Shown: piece by piece, positions 16,179 to 25,713 of the stretch | Layout: every line of letters starts with the position of its first letter | Position numbering within the stretch: the first letter of the stretch is position 1 | Assembly: GCA_963691755.1 (NCBI GenBank) | Contig: OY829366.1 | Coordinates: 124,001 to 188,000 of the forward strand | Source: Dinoroseobacter sp013215265 | GTDB lineage: Bacteria; Pseudomonadota; Alphaproteobacteria; Rhodobacterales; Rhodobacteraceae | DNA length: 64,000 bases | Direction: 5' to 3' | The notes under the pieces: model-generated | What the model was told of the DNA's origin: nothing | Database searches by the model: none | The model's input: the letters and a program-made list of their open reading frames with translations, nothing else | Translations under genes and position numbers: made by a program

Positions 16179-17780
16179 TTACGCAGCGCCCGCCTTAAGG
16201 TCAAAGGCTGCAGCCATCAACTCGCGCGTATAATCTGTCTTTGGCGCATCAAAAACAGTTTGAACATCGCCGACTTCGACAACGTCACCCTGTTTCATCA
16301 CCATCACCCTATGGCTCATCGCGCGAACGACCTTCAGGTCGTGACTGATGAAGAGGTAAGCCAAACCATATTTGCGCTGCAGATTGCGCAAAAGCTCAAC
16401 GATCTGGACCTGAACGGTCATATCGAGCGCACTGGTCGGCTCATCTAGCACCACCAGTTTAGGGCGCAGAATCATTGCGCGAGCAATCGCGATACGCTGT
16501 CGCTGGCCACCAGAAAACTCGTGAGGATACCGGTCCATCATGGCCGGGTCCAAACCAACCTCTGCCATCATCTCGGCAACCAGTTCCCGCTGATCCCGAC
16601 CAGGGTCGACCTCGTGAATTGTCAGACCTTCCGCAATGATCTGAGCAACCGTCATCCGAGGGCTCAAACTGCCATAAGGATCCTGAAACACGATCTGCAT
16701 GTCACGTCGCAAGGGGCGCAGTGCCTTGGAAGACAAGCCCTGGATGTTCTGACCCTGGAAAGTGATAGGACCTTCCGACGACAACAATCGCATGATGGCA
16801 AGCGCCAACGTCGTTTTGCCGGAACCAGACTCGCCAACAACTCCTATAGTCTCGCCTGCGCGCACAGCCAGACTGGCCGCATTCACCGCTTTCACATGAC
16901 CAACCGTACGGCGCAAAAGACCTGCCTGAATGGGAAACCAAATCCGAAGGTCATCTGTTGCAACGATTTCATTCGCGTTATCCGCCACGTCTTCCGGAGC
17001 ACCACTTGGGTCCGCCGCTAACAGCTTCTTTGTGTAGGGATGTTGCGGGTTGGCAAAGATCTCTGAAGTTTTTCCGGTCTCAACAATCTCACCGCCCTGC
17101 ATGACACAAACGCGATCGGCAATCTTCCGCACGATGCCAAGATCATGGGTGATGAACAAAAGGCTCATACCTTCTTTGGCTTTCAGTTCTGCCAGAAGAT
17201 CCAGAATTTGGGCCTGAATTGTCACATCAAGCGCGGTGGTGGGTTCGTCAGCAACAAGCAGGTCGGGTTTGTTCGCGAGCGCCATCGCAATCATTACGCG
17301 CTGGCGCTGGCCGCCAGAAAGTTGATGTGGGTAGCTGGTCAGACGGCTTTCGGGGTCACGAATGCCGACCTTGTCCAGCAACTCGATAATCCGACCGCGT
17401 GCGTTCGGACCACTGATCCCCTGATGCACCATCAGGCTTTCTGCGATCTGCTTTTCCAACGTGTGCAGCGGGTTCAGCGATGTCATCGGCTCCTGGAAAA
17501 TGAAACTGATGTCATTTCCGCGGACACGGCGCAGTTCAGATTCGTCAACGCCGACCATCTGTGCGCCATCGTATTCTATACTCCCATCAACTTTGGCGTT
17601 TTCCGGAAGCAACGACACCGTGCTCAGTGCGGTCACCGACTTCCCAGAACCTGACTCACCAACCAAGGCGACGGTCTCACCATGCCCAACCTCAAAGCTA
17701 ACGTTGCGCACGGCATGCGTTGTCGACCCGCCCTGCGTGAACCGGACATTTAGGTTCTCGACTGTCAGCAGGGCACTCAT
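16179..17780 (-). CDS. yejF: Peptide ABC transporter ATP-binding protein YejF (two fused ATPase domains)
   Basis: This 533-residue protein holds two ABC ATPase domains. The first has GESGSGKSV at about residue 40, LSGGQRQRV and VADEPTTALD. The second has GESGSGKTT at about residue 320, FSGGQRQRI and VLDEPTSALD. A tandem DppD/DppF-type fusion powers uptake of oligopeptides or microcin C-like compounds. The ATG overlaps the yejE stop by four bases. The whole yejABEF set is present in the usual order. Confidence 0.94.
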   Translation of the reverse strand: MSALLTVENLNVRFTQGGSTTHAVRNVSFEVGHGETVALVGESGSGKSVTALSTVSLLPENAKVDGSIEYDGAQMVGVDESELRRVRGNDISFIFQEPMTSLNPLHTLEKQIAESLMVHQGISGPNARGRIIELLDKVGIRDPESRLTSYPHQLSGGQRQRVMIAMALANKPDLLVADEPTTALDVTIQAQILDLLAELKAKEGMSLLFITHDLGIVRKIADRVCVMQGGEIVETGKTSEIFANPQHPYTKKLLAADPSGAPEDVADNANEIVATDDLRIWFPIQAGLLRRTVGHVKAVNAASLAVRAGETIGVVGESGSGKTTLALAIMRLLSSEGPITFQGQNIQGLSSKALRPLRRDMQIVFQDPYGSLSPRMTVAQIIAEGLTIHEVDPGRDQRELVAEMMAEVGLDPAMMDRYPHEFSGGQRQRIAIARAMILRPKLVVLDEPTSALDMTVQVQIVELLRNLQRKYGLAYLFISHDLKVVRAMSHRVMVMKQGDVVEVGDVQTVFDAPKTDYTRELMAAAFDLKAGAA

Positions 17781-18955
17781 GAGAAGGTCTTTCTTGGATC
17801 AAATGCGTCCCGGATGCCCTCAAAGATGAAGACCAGCAGCGAGAGCATGACCGCGAAGGTGAAAAAGGCCGTAAACCCAAGCCAAGGTGCTTGCAGGTTC
17901 TGTTTCGCTTGCAGCGTCAGTTCGCCAAGTGATGGTGCAGAAGATGGCAGCCCAAAGCCAAGGAAATCGAGCGATGCCAGCGAGCCGATCGCGCCAGTAA
18001 TGATGAAGGGCAACATGGTCACCGTGGCCACCATGGCGTTGGGCAGCACATGGCGGAACATGATCGTTGCATTGGAGACGCCCAAGGCGCGCGCGGCACG
18101 CACATACTCAAAGTTACGGGCACGAAGGAACTCGGCCCGTACCACTCCGACAAGCGCGGTCCATCCGAACAACACCATTAGGAAGACCAGCAGCCAGAAG
18201 TTCATCTGGAAAATCGCGGCAACAATGATGATGATGTAAAGGCTCGGCGTTGCGCCCCATAGTTCGATAACACGCTGAAAAATCAAATCTGTCAGCCCAC
18301 CGAAATACCCTTGGATTGCACCCGCAGCGATACCGATGATCGAGGTCAACAAGGTGACCACAAGGGCAAAAGCCACCGAAAGCCGGAAGCCATAAATCAC
18401 CCGGGCCAGCACATCTCTTGCGGTATCATCCGTTCCAAGCCAGTGCTTGTCGTCTGGTGCGCTTGGCGCCGTGCCTTCAATGCTGTTCACCGTGTTATAG
18501 CTATAGGGGATTAAGGGCCAGATCATCCAGCCGGTCTCAACCTCCTGCCCGTTGAAAAGGCCAGTGCCCTGCACCTGCGCGATCACATCTTCCGGATCGT
18601 CCCAGCAGTCTTCCAGTCCACCAGATACAATCAGGCATTGCACCTCCACATCGCGGTAAACCGCTTCGGTACGGAAATCTCCCCCAAAAGCCGTCTCTGG
18701 ATAAAACGTGCTTATCGGGACGTACAATTCACCGCGGTAACTGACCAGAAGCGGCTTGTCGTTGGCGATCAGTTCCGCAGCCAAAGTAAGCCCAAAAATG
18801 AGTGCAAATATCCAAAGGGACCAAAAGGCCCGGCGGTTGGCGCAAAAGTTCTTCCAGCGACGTTGATTTAATGGAGATAGCCAAGAATTTTTGACCTTGG
18901 GTTCCGGATTCTCCGTTACCGGCACTTCGATTTCAGTTTGCGGGTTGGAAACCAT
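17777..18955 (-). CDS. yejE: Peptide ABC transporter permease YejE
   Basis: This 392-residue inner-membrane permease has an N-terminal helix (FWSLWIFALIFGLTLAAELIA) and a long insertion between that helix and the core. The insertion (about 70-170) is typical of YejE and contains GTDDTARDVLARV before the core helices. The BPD_transp_1 EAA loop is seen in YVRAARALGVSNATIMFRHVLPN. It pairs with YejB to form the channel. It is 3 bases downstream of yejB and overlaps yejF. Confidence 0.93.
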   Translation of the reverse strand: MVSNPQTEIEVPVTENPEPKVKNSWLSPLNQRRWKNFCANRRAFWSLWIFALIFGLTLAAELIANDKPLLVSYRGELYVPISTFYPETAFGGDFRTEAVYRDVEVQCLIVSGGLEDCWDDPEDVIAQVQGTGLFNGQEVETGWMIWPLIPYSYNTVNSIEGTAPSAPDDKHWLGTDDTARDVLARVIYGFRLSVAFALVVTLLTSIIGIAAGAIQGYFGGLTDLIFQRVIELWGATPSLYIIIIVAAIFQMNFWLLVFLMVLFGWTALVGVVRAEFLRARNFEYVRAARALGVSNATIMFRHVLPNAMVATVTMLPFIITGAIGSLASLDFLGFGLPSSAPSLGELTLQAKQNLQAPWLGFTAFFTFAVMLSLLVFIFEGIRDAFDPRKTFS

Positions 18956-18958
18956 TGA

Positions 18959-20053
18959 TCAGGTCTCCCGTGTTTCGAAATCGATGCGCGGATCAATCCA
19001 GACATACATCAGATCTGATATCAGCCCCATCACCAGTCCGATCAGACCGAACACGAAAAGTGTTCCGAAGATCACGGGATAATCGCGGCTGACAGCGGCT
19101 TCGAACCCAAGCCGGCCCAAGCCATCCAGTGAGAAGATCGTTTCAATGATCAGCGATCCACCGAAAAACACGCTGACGAATACCGCAGGGAATCCCGCGA
19201 TCACGATCAGCATCGCATTGCGAAAGACATGTCCATACAGAACACGACGTTCCGGCAGGCCCTTCGCGCGCGCCGTAACCACATATTGCTTCTTGATCTC
19301 GTCGAGAAAGCTGTTCTTCGTCAGCAGCGTCAGGGTGGCGAAGGCAGAAATGGTCGAGGCCAAAACCGGAAGCGTAATGTGCCAGAAATAGTCGGCAACC
19401 TTGCCAATGAGGCTGAGATCTTCCCAATTGTCAGAAGTCAGCCCTCTCAGAGGGAAGATTTGCCAATAGCTGCCGCCGGCAAATAAAACCAGCAAAGCAA
19501 TCGCAAAAAGAAAACCCGGGATAGCGTACCCAACAATAATCAACCCGCTGGTCCAGCTATCGAAGGTCGATCCATCCTTTACGGCCTTCTTAATGCCCAA
19601 GGGGATCGATATGAAATACGCGATCAATGTGGACCATAGACCCAGTGTGATGGATACCGGAAGCTTCTCTGCCACAAGCTCCATGACGCCGATGGATCTG
19701 AAATAGCTTTCGCCAAAATCCAGCCTGGCATAATTCCACATCATCGTAACGAACCGTTGCCAGGCGGGCTTGTCGAAGCCAAATTCCTTTTCAAGTTCCT
19801 CGATAAAGTCTTCCGGCAACCCACGCGCTCCCAGGTACCCGCTTTCGGCACTTGCGGCGCCGTCGGTTTCCTGCTGAAGCTCGCTGCCACTGCCCGAGAA
19901 GGCCTCGAACACGTCGCCGCCGCCTTCCATCCGGGCGATAATCTGTTCGATCGGCCCGCCCGGAACAAATTGCGTAAGCGCGAAGTTCAGCAGCATGATT
20001 CCGAACAGGGTCGGTATGATCAGCAGCAGCCTTCTAAGGATGTAGTTGATCAT
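18959..20053 (-). CDS. yejB: Peptide ABC transporter permease YejB
   Basis: This 364-residue permease has an N-terminal YILRRLLLIIPTLFGIMLLNF helix and six predicted helices. The EAA coupling motif is KKQYVVTARAKGLPERRVLYGHVFRN. A long periplasmic insertion near residues 40-90 is typical of YejB/DppB relatives. It follows yejA after four bases and precedes yejE. Confidence 0.93.
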   Translation of the reverse strand: MINYILRRLLLIIPTLFGIMLLNFALTQFVPGGPIEQIIARMEGGGDVFEAFSGSGSELQQETDGAASAESGYLGARGLPEDFIEELEKEFGFDKPAWQRFVTMMWNYARLDFGESYFRSIGVMELVAEKLPVSITLGLWSTLIAYFISIPLGIKKAVKDGSTFDSWTSGLIIVGYAIPGFLFAIALLVLFAGGSYWQIFPLRGLTSDNWEDLSLIGKVADYFWHITLPVLASTISAFATLTLLTKNSFLDEIKKQYVVTARAKGLPERRVLYGHVFRNAMLIVIAGFPAVFVSVFFGGSLIIETIFSLDGLGRLGFEAAVSRDYPVIFGTLFVFGLIGLVMGLISDLMYVWIDPRIDFETRET

Positions 20054-20057
20054 GTGA

Positions 20058-21986
20058 TCAAAGGGCTCCGGCGTCTTTCAGAGCCTGTGCGGCATCTGCG
20101 TCAAACCACCAGAAATCCAATGTGCCCAGCGCGAGGGGAGGCAGTTCATCCGGATAACGGTACTGGTCCCAATAAGCGATCGTGTGCACATCTTTGAACC
20201 ATTGTGGGATCCAGAAGCGCTCTGCCCGCAAAACACGGTCCAATGCATTTGCTGCTATTGTCACTTCTTCGAGCGTTTCAGCGGCGATCGCCACATCCAG
20301 AAGGGCGTCAACAGCAGGATTCTGCAGCGCCATGATATTACGGCTGCTGTCCTCTGCAGTGGAGCTGTCGAACCACTGACGCAAGCTCAAACCGGGCTCA
20401 TAGCCTTGGGTCAACGTGTGGTTCACGATGTCCCAATCCGCGGCGCGGCGACGTTCGATGTATTGCGCGGTGTCGACGCGTTCCAAACGTGCGTCGATAC
20501 CCACGCTACGCAAGTTCTCAACATAAGGATTGATGATCCGATCGAAGCTAGGCGATGTTTGCAAAATTACTGTCTCGAGCGTCTCGCCTGCTGCATTGCG
20601 CACCAAGCCATCATCACCTGCAACCCAACCTGCGTCTTCCAACAGCTTCACAGCCGCACGGCGCATACGACGATTTGGAATGTTTTGATCGACATCATTT
20701 ACAAATGCCCCAACCGCTTCATCGGTCAGGATACTTTCTGGAAGCAAGCCCTGATCTACAAGCGGTTGCAGTACTTCCAATTCATCTTCGCTCGGCGTGC
20801 CGCGGGCTTGCAGATCCGTGTTCTGCCAGAACGAAACAGGGCGCTCGTAGAGACCAAAGAACAGTGTGTCGTTTGCCCATTCAAAGTTCAGCATCATATT
20901 TACTGCATCGCGGACGCGCACGTCCTGCCATTTCTCACGACGCAAATTAAATACGAATCCCTGCGCTGATCCAATCGACCCATTAGGCAATTCTTCGACC
21001 TTCACATAGCCGTCCTCAACCGCCGGGAAATCATATGAAGTGGCCCATTCTTTAGAAGAATTTTCATTGCGGAACGTATACTCGCCCGCCTTGAACCCTT
21101 CCATTGCCGCAGAGGAGTCAGCGAAGACTTCAACGCCAATCTCGTCAAAGTTCCAGCGGCCCGCGTTCAGCGGATGATCTGCGCCCCACCAGTCTTCATG
21201 GCGGACATAGGTTACCGACCGACCCATATCGACTTCACCCAGCACGTAAGGCCCCGTGCCCATAAATGGCTCCGGCTGGCTTTCGTCGAGCCGCGCCCCG
21301 GTTTCTTCGAACCAATTTTTGGAAAATGCGTTCGTACTGCCGGCAAAGCCGATCACGTCACGACGCGGAGCAGTTTCAGTGAAGTTATACTTGATCCGGA
21401 ATGGCCCAAGCAGCTCTACGCTTTCGATATAGCCTGAAACCACATTTCGATATTCTGCTATACCTTGTTCCAGAATGAGGTTGAACCCGAACTCAAGGTC
21501 CTCTGCCGTCATCGGCGTTCCATCATGGAAGGTTATATCTTCCCGAAGATTGAAAATGACCCAATCCTTGCTCTCTGGATATTCCATCGTGGTGCAAAGA
21601 TAACAGTACAGGCCATAGGGATCGTCAGCCGTAGTTGTCAGGATGTCCTCAAGCATCAAGCTGACGCCTGTGAACTCGGCGACACCTTTGCGGGTGAAGG
21701 GATTGAAACTGTCAAAATTGCTCTGCGACGAAACGCTGATGTACCCGCCCTTCGGAGCATTCGGGTTCACGTAATTGAGATGCGCGAAATCAGGATCTTC
21801 ATAAACGACTGTGCCGAAATTGCTGTAAGCATGAGAGACAGTTACGTTCTCGTGACTTTCACCGAACGCCGCAGTCGCAAGTCCTCCAAGAACCAGAAGC
21901 CCCGTACCCCACCCGATTATCTGCTCTTTTATCTCGGTGCCTCGGTCTAAGGCTTTTGCCTTCGATGGCTTGGTCTGGCCGGTCAT
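20058..21986 (-). CDS. yejA: Extracellular solute-binding protein YejA
   Basis: This 642-residue family-5 peptide-binding protein is read from the ATG at 21986, which has GGGAG upstream. An upstream in-frame ATG at 22022 adds 12 non-family residues and is not preferred. The start is followed by a basic stretch and a hydrophobic segment (GWGTGLLVLGGLATAAFGESHE) that acts as signal peptide. The mature part shows HAYSNFGTVVYEDPDFAHLNYVNPNAPKGG, typical of YejA. It captures oligopeptides in the periplasm for YejBEF. Confidence 0.92.
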   Translation of the reverse strand: MTGQTKPSKAKALDRGTEIKEQIIGWGTGLLVLGGLATAAFGESHENVTVSHAYSNFGTVVYEDPDFAHLNYVNPNAPKGGYISVSSQSNFDSFNPFTRKGVAEFTGVSLMLEDILTTTADDPYGLYCYLCTTMEYPESKDWVIFNLREDITFHDGTPMTAEDLEFGFNLILEQGIAEYRNVVSGYIESVELLGPFRIKYNFTETAPRRDVIGFAGSTNAFSKNWFEETGARLDESQPEPFMGTGPYVLGEVDMGRSVTYVRHEDWWGADHPLNAGRWNFDEIGVEVFADSSAAMEGFKAGEYTFRNENSSKEWATSYDFPAVEDGYVKVEELPNGSIGSAQGFVFNLRREKWQDVRVRDAVNMMLNFEWANDTLFFGLYERPVSFWQNTDLQARGTPSEDELEVLQPLVDQGLLPESILTDEAVGAFVNDVDQNIPNRRMRRAAVKLLEDAGWVAGDDGLVRNAAGETLETVILQTSPSFDRIINPYVENLRSVGIDARLERVDTAQYIERRRAADWDIVNHTLTQGYEPGLSLRQWFDSSTAEDSSRNIMALQNPAVDALLDVAIAAETLEEVTIAANALDRVLRAERFWIPQWFKDVHTIAYWDQYRYPDELPPLALGTLDFWWFDADAAQALKDAGAL

Positions 21987-22094
21987 GTGCGCTCTCCCTG
22001 ATCCAACTTCGGTCGCATACAAGAAGGTAAAGAGCGCATGACGAAAGATTCAAGCGCAAACACCTTCCCCTCACGCACAAGTAAGCCAGAGGTG

Positions 22095-22131
22095 AGAAAA
22101 AACAAAAAAGCCGCCCATATTAGGCGGCTTT
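22095..22131 (-). terminator. Rho-independent terminator of the cytochrome c gene
   Basis: On the minus strand AAAGCCGCC-loop-GGCGGCTTT has a 9-base perfect stem (22107-22131), a 7-base loop and a T-rich tail (22095-22109), 21 bases after the cytochrome c stop. Confidence 0.9.
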
Positions 22132-22151
22132 GAGATTTGCGAAGTGCTAAA

Positions 22152-22667
22152 TTATTGGAACGTTGCCATGTAGGCGATCAGGTTTGCGCGGTCTTCGACA
22201 TCGCCCATGCCGTTATATGCCATCTTCGTGCCTTCCGCGTAGCTACGCGGGCTCTCAATGAACTGGTTCAGGTCTTCCGGTGTCCAGTCGCCGGGCAAAG
22301 CCATGAGACCTTCCGAATAGTCATACCCATCCACCGAGTGTTTCGCACGGTTTACGACGCCATGCAGGTAGGGCCCTGTGCCATTCTTCCCCGCTTCAAG
22401 CGCATGACACGCAGAGCACTGGCGCCAAAGGCGTTCGCCGCGAGATGCATCCGCGGTTGCGTAAACATCGGCAAACGCAACCTGAACAACCTCTTCGATC
22501 TCACCAACTTCACCTTCGTCAGTTTCAATCACATACGAGGCAGCGTGGTGCTTATCGTGGCCATAGAAGCCGTAAGTCGTGTCCGCGGCCCATTTTCCCA
22601 ACAGAAAAATACACAGTGCGCCACAAAAAGCGCCCAGGATTTTCGTCATCGTCATCGTGTCAAACAT
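22152..22667 (-). CDS. Membrane-anchored cytochrome c (c550/cy type)
   Basis: This 171-residue protein has an uncleaved N-terminal anchor (about residues 8-27, ILGAFCGALCIFLLGKWAA), a Glu-rich linker and a class I cytochrome c domain. The haem site is C84-S-A-C87-H88, and the axial Met is M149 in GTKMAYNGM. Rhodobacter cytochrome cy has this same architecture and carries electrons from the bc1 complex to terminal oxidases. It ends in a strong terminator. The start at 22667 has GGCGAG upstream; Met5 or Met7 are alternatives. Confidence 0.93.
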   Translation of the reverse strand: MFDTMTMTKILGAFCGALCIFLLGKWAADTTYGFYGHDKHHAASYVIETDEGEVGEIEEVVQVAFADVYATADASRGERLWRQCSACHALEAGKNGTGPYLHGVVNRAKHSVDGYDYSEGLMALPGDWTPEDLNQFIESPRSYAEGTKMAYNGMGDVEDRANLIAYMATFQ

Positions 22668-22807
22668 CGAGAATTCTCGCCTTAAGCAGGGGTTGCGCGG
22701 ATATACGCGCTTCCTTCATCTAAGAGCAAGCTTTAGAAGGCGCGACGAAACGCCCATCCTTGCAGTATGTTGGGGTGCAAAACCACAAGCCGACAAAAAG
22801 GCATGAC

Positions 22808-23641
22808 ATGACAAAACGCATTGCTTTCCAAGGGGAACCCGGGGCCTATTCACATCAGGCCTGCCATGAAGCGCGCCCGAATTATGAGGCGCTACCCTGC
22901 CGTGCATTTGAAGACGTTTTTGATGCGGTTAAAAATGGCAAAGCAGATCTCGGAATGATCCCGGTGGAAAATACCACCTATGGCCGGGTGGCGGACATTC
23001 ATCGCTTATTGCCGCAAAGTGGGCTTCATATCATCGAAGAGGCCTTTGTTCGTGTCCATATCAATCTTTTGGGGATCAAAGGTGCCAAGGTCTCTGATGT
23101 AAGCGAGGCCCATTCGCATCTGGTGTTGCTCCCACAATGCGCGACCTTTTTACGCCAGAATGGAATCACCGGGCGCGTAAGCCCTGACAACGCACGCGCG
23201 GCACGAGAGGTTTCAGAATTGGGCGATCCGTCTACAGCAGCCCTTGCAAGCGAATTGGCCGCAGAGATCTACGGGCTTGATGTGCTGGCCCGGCATATCG
23301 AGGACGAAGACAACAACACCACGCGCTTCCTGATCATGGCGCGAGAAGCTGATATGTCGCGGCGTGGTTCCTCGGGCATGATGACCAGCTTCGTTTTTCA
23401 GGTCCGTAATATTCCAGCGGCGCTGTACAAAGCGATGGGTGGTTTTGCGACCAACGGCGTAAACATGACAAAGCTGGAAAGTTACATGCTGGGCGGGTCA
23501 TTCACCGCAACTCAGTTCTACGCTGATATCGAGGGACATCCCGATGATCCCGAGGTGCGCCGCGCGCTCGAGGAATTGGATTACTTCACATCCTACATAC
23601 AGATCCTTGGCGCTTATCCAGCAGATCCGCGACGGCACTAA
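22808..23641 (+). CDS. pheA: Prephenate dehydratase
   Basis: This 277-residue monofunctional enzyme converts prephenate to phenylpyruvate, the first committed step of phenylalanine synthesis. The N-terminal AFQGEPGAYSHQA and the catalytic T172-R173-F174 of NNTTRF are present. The C-terminal ACT domain (TSFVFQVRNIPAALYKAMGGF, then GVNMTKLESYM) senses phenylalanine. The ATG at 22808 is chosen over the upstream in-frame start at 22760, which lacks family similarity. No chorismate mutase domain is fused. Confidence 0.95.
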   Translation: MTKRIAFQGEPGAYSHQACHEARPNYEALPCRAFEDVFDAVKNGKADLGMIPVENTTYGRVADIHRLLPQSGLHIIEEAFVRVHINLLGIKGAKVSDVSEAHSHLVLLPQCATFLRQNGITGRVSPDNARAAREVSELGDPSTAALASELAAEIYGLDVLARHIEDEDNNTTRFLIMAREADMSRRGSSGMMTSFVFQVRNIPAALYKAMGGFATNGVNMTKLESYMLGGSFTATQFYADIEGHPDDPEVRRALEELDYFTSYIQILGAYPADPRRH

Positions 23642-23737
23642 ATAGCCGTTAACCACTGCGACCAACATCAAAAAGAGACTCATATATCTCGGAAAATTAA
23701 GTAGTTAAAAGATGAGTAACCAATGGAAATTTGGTCG

Positions 23738-24202
23738 CTAAACCCATTCCAATTGCTTTTCAGTTTGCCGACAGAATGTGTTCACGCGGCGGCGGAAGCG
23801 TCGTGCAACATTGGCACGCGTGAGTTTTATTGACTGTAAAAACAACTTCGCTGTGATCGAGCGCGCGCGGAGGTTCATTTCAACCATCAGCCTTGTTTCA
23901 TTCACGGCAGTCTCCGCTAAATCAAACGCCAACTCACCCTCCAGGCCACCGACCTTGCCCGATAGCAGAATGTCACTGGGATGATTGATACGCATGAGCT
24001 CTGCCATCAATTCGCGTTTGCGACCGCGGAGCTCGAAACGCGCCCTCCAACGCATACCTGGACCAGGTCGTGTCAGTGTGTCTGATCGATGCAACTCAAC
24101 CCCTGATGATGCAGCCTCGCGTTCAAAACGCGCGAAGTCCGTGAGGGCGGCAAAGACCACTTCTCTAGGACTTGCGACAATCTGTTCTGTCACAAACTTC
24201 AT
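23738..24202 (-). CDS. SRPBCC-family protein
   Basis: This 154-residue protein has the SRPBCC/START-like fold. It starts MKFVTEQIVASPREVVFAALTDFARFER, the usual beginning of polyketide-cyclase/CoxG-like proteins, followed by a curved beta sheet pattern (RWRARFELRGRKREL) and a C-terminal amphipathic helix. The fold binds hydrophobic ligands; no function can be named. It sits in an intergenic area between pheA and nudC, alone on its strand. Confidence 0.75.
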   Translation of the reverse strand: MKFVTEQIVASPREVVFAALTDFARFEREAASSGVELHRSDTLTRPGPGMRWRARFELRGRKRELMAELMRINHPSDILLSGKVGGLEGELAFDLAETAVNETRLMVEMNLRARSITAKLFLQSIKLTRANVARRFRRRVNTFCRQTEKQLEWV

Positions 24203-24278
24203 TTGGCAACTCCAATATTTTACACAATCCGCATACGTCAGGACGCATCAGAGTGGCTAATTGGTACGAAATAATGGC

Positions 24279-25229
24279 TTAGCTAAGGCGATCTGCGAGC
24301 CAAGCCTGCAAAAGTGAATGCGCTATCGCGCCACGTCTGGGCTCGGACAATTCAGGGTGCATTCCGGAAAAAACCTGCACCATTTCTTCGCGGCTGACCC
24401 AACGGGCATCAGCCAATTCGTTCTCATCAAGCACGATCTCGCGCGATTGGGCTGCCCCCGCACATCCCAGCATCAGCGACGATGGGAACGGCCAAGGCTG
24501 ACTTGCGAGGTAATCAACTTTGCCAACACGAACGCCTACTTCCTCAAACACTTCGCGCCGCACCGCCGCCTCCACAGTTTCGCCGGGCTCAATGAAACCA
24601 GCCAGCAAGGAATAAAACCCTTCCGGCCAAAACGGTGATCTCCCAACAAGCACATCATTGCCGTGGGTGATCAACATGATCACGACCGGATCGGTGCGGG
24701 GAAAGTGTTTCGCGCCGCAAGCAGAGCAGTCACGCTGCCAGCCCCCTTGGGTCATTTCGCTTGGTTCGCCGCACTTAGAGCAAAACCCATGCGTTTCATG
24801 CCAGGACAAGACAGCCCGCGCCGTCGCCGCGAGTTCGGCATCGCGGCGCGTAAGCTGCGTCATCACCCCGCGCAACTCAGTAAAGTCGGCACCGTCCGGC
24901 GCGTCTGGATGATGCTGGGTGGACCGATCAAGGAAAGCGCCCACCTCCGATGCATCCGTATCCGGCTCCCAATTGGAGATATTGCGTGCAAACCGTGTCA
25001 AACCATCGTCACGACCCAGAAAGATTGGGCTTTCAACTGCATGTTCAAAGATAGGGTGAGCATTCGGCAACCACGTCAAAGCACCTGCATGCATCAAGGG
25101 TTTACCGCGCCAGATCGGTAGTACACCTGCGGTGTCGCTTCCAAGCATTTGCCCAAGAGCATCAGAATCACCACGCAATTCCGCGGAACGGTCGAGACCG
25201 GATGTGCCAAAAGTGATAAAGTCTTCCAT
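24279..25229 (-). CDS. nudC: NAD(+)/NADH diphosphatase NudC
   Basis: This 316-residue protein is read from the ATG at 25229, which has GAGGG upstream. An in-frame ATG at 25277 is possible but adds an unlikely extension. A zinc ribbon (CSKCGEPSE...CSACG at about 170-190) is followed by the Nudix box GFIEPGETVEAAVRREVFEEVGV and the NudC signature SQPWPFPSSLM. It hydrolyses NADH or the NAD cap of RNA. The neighbouring SRP RNA starts about 80 bases away on the other strand. Confidence 0.93.
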   Translation of the reverse strand: MEDFITFGTSGLDRSAELRGDSDALGQMLGSDTAGVLPIWRGKPLMHAGALTWLPNAHPIFEHAVESPIFLGRDDGLTRFARNISNWEPDTDASEVGAFLDRSTQHHPDAPDGADFTELRGVMTQLTRRDAELAATARAVLSWHETHGFCSKCGEPSEMTQGGWQRDCSACGAKHFPRTDPVVIMLITHGNDVLVGRSPFWPEGFYSLLAGFIEPGETVEAAVRREVFEEVGVRVGKVDYLASQPWPFPSSLMLGCAGAAQSREIVLDENELADARWVSREEMVQVFSGMHPELSEPRRGAIAHSLLQAWLADRLS

Positions 25230-25310
25230 GCTTACCCTCAAACCGCTTCGTTCCACTTCCTGACATGCTCGTTCCACTTGCGAAAGGGGCTGCTGCTCGC
25301 TATATCGCGA

Positions 25311-25409
25311 GGCGAGAGGTTGGCGCGGGCAAGCACTTCGCCAACCCGGTCAGGTCCGGAAGGAAGCAGCCGTAACGATTCCCGCTTGGGTCGTTGTCAA
25401 TCTCTCACC
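25311..25409 (+). ncRNA. ffs: Bacterial small signal recognition particle RNA (4.5S type)
   Basis: The universally conserved tetraloop/loop sequence GGTCAGGTCCGGAAGGAAGCAGCC lies at 25348-25371. The flanks pair as the closing helix: GGCGAGAGGTTG (25311-25322) with CAATCTCTCACC (25398-25409), one C-A mismatch and a G-T wobble. The RNA pairs with Ffh to target nascent membrane proteins. True ends may extend a few bases either side. Confidence 0.92.
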
Positions 25410-25411
25410 CA

Positions 25412-25713
25412 GTTACGTGTGCTGCGCGCAACAAGCGCTTACCTAGCAGAGCTACCAAGTGTTCAGGTAGACGCCGATTGCGGAAGACGATGCGTCACCG
25501 TCAAGGCAACGCTCTTTCATGAAGCACCAATCGTGGGCCCGCGTCTCTCGACCGCCTCTATGCATACTGATACGGGTTTGGTCTGACTGACCCTGCCTAA
25601 GGTTAAACGGAGATTGTTCGCAGCCATGGGATTGAACGCCGCCAGGTCTGGCCCGTGCCAGCATCGCCGAGCTTGAGGCATATGCATGTGTTTTGCGATC
25701 TGAGGAATTCTCT
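25412..25713. other. 302-base non-coding interval between SRP RNA and rsgA
   Basis: No long ORF is convincing here. A small hairpin CTGGC-CCGT-GCCAG lies at 25648-25661, and the short ORF 25626-25676 (16 codons beginning MGLNAARSG) sits inside it with no well-spaced ribosome site. The leader of rsgA could include this stretch. I cannot assign an RNA family. Confidence 0.4.
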
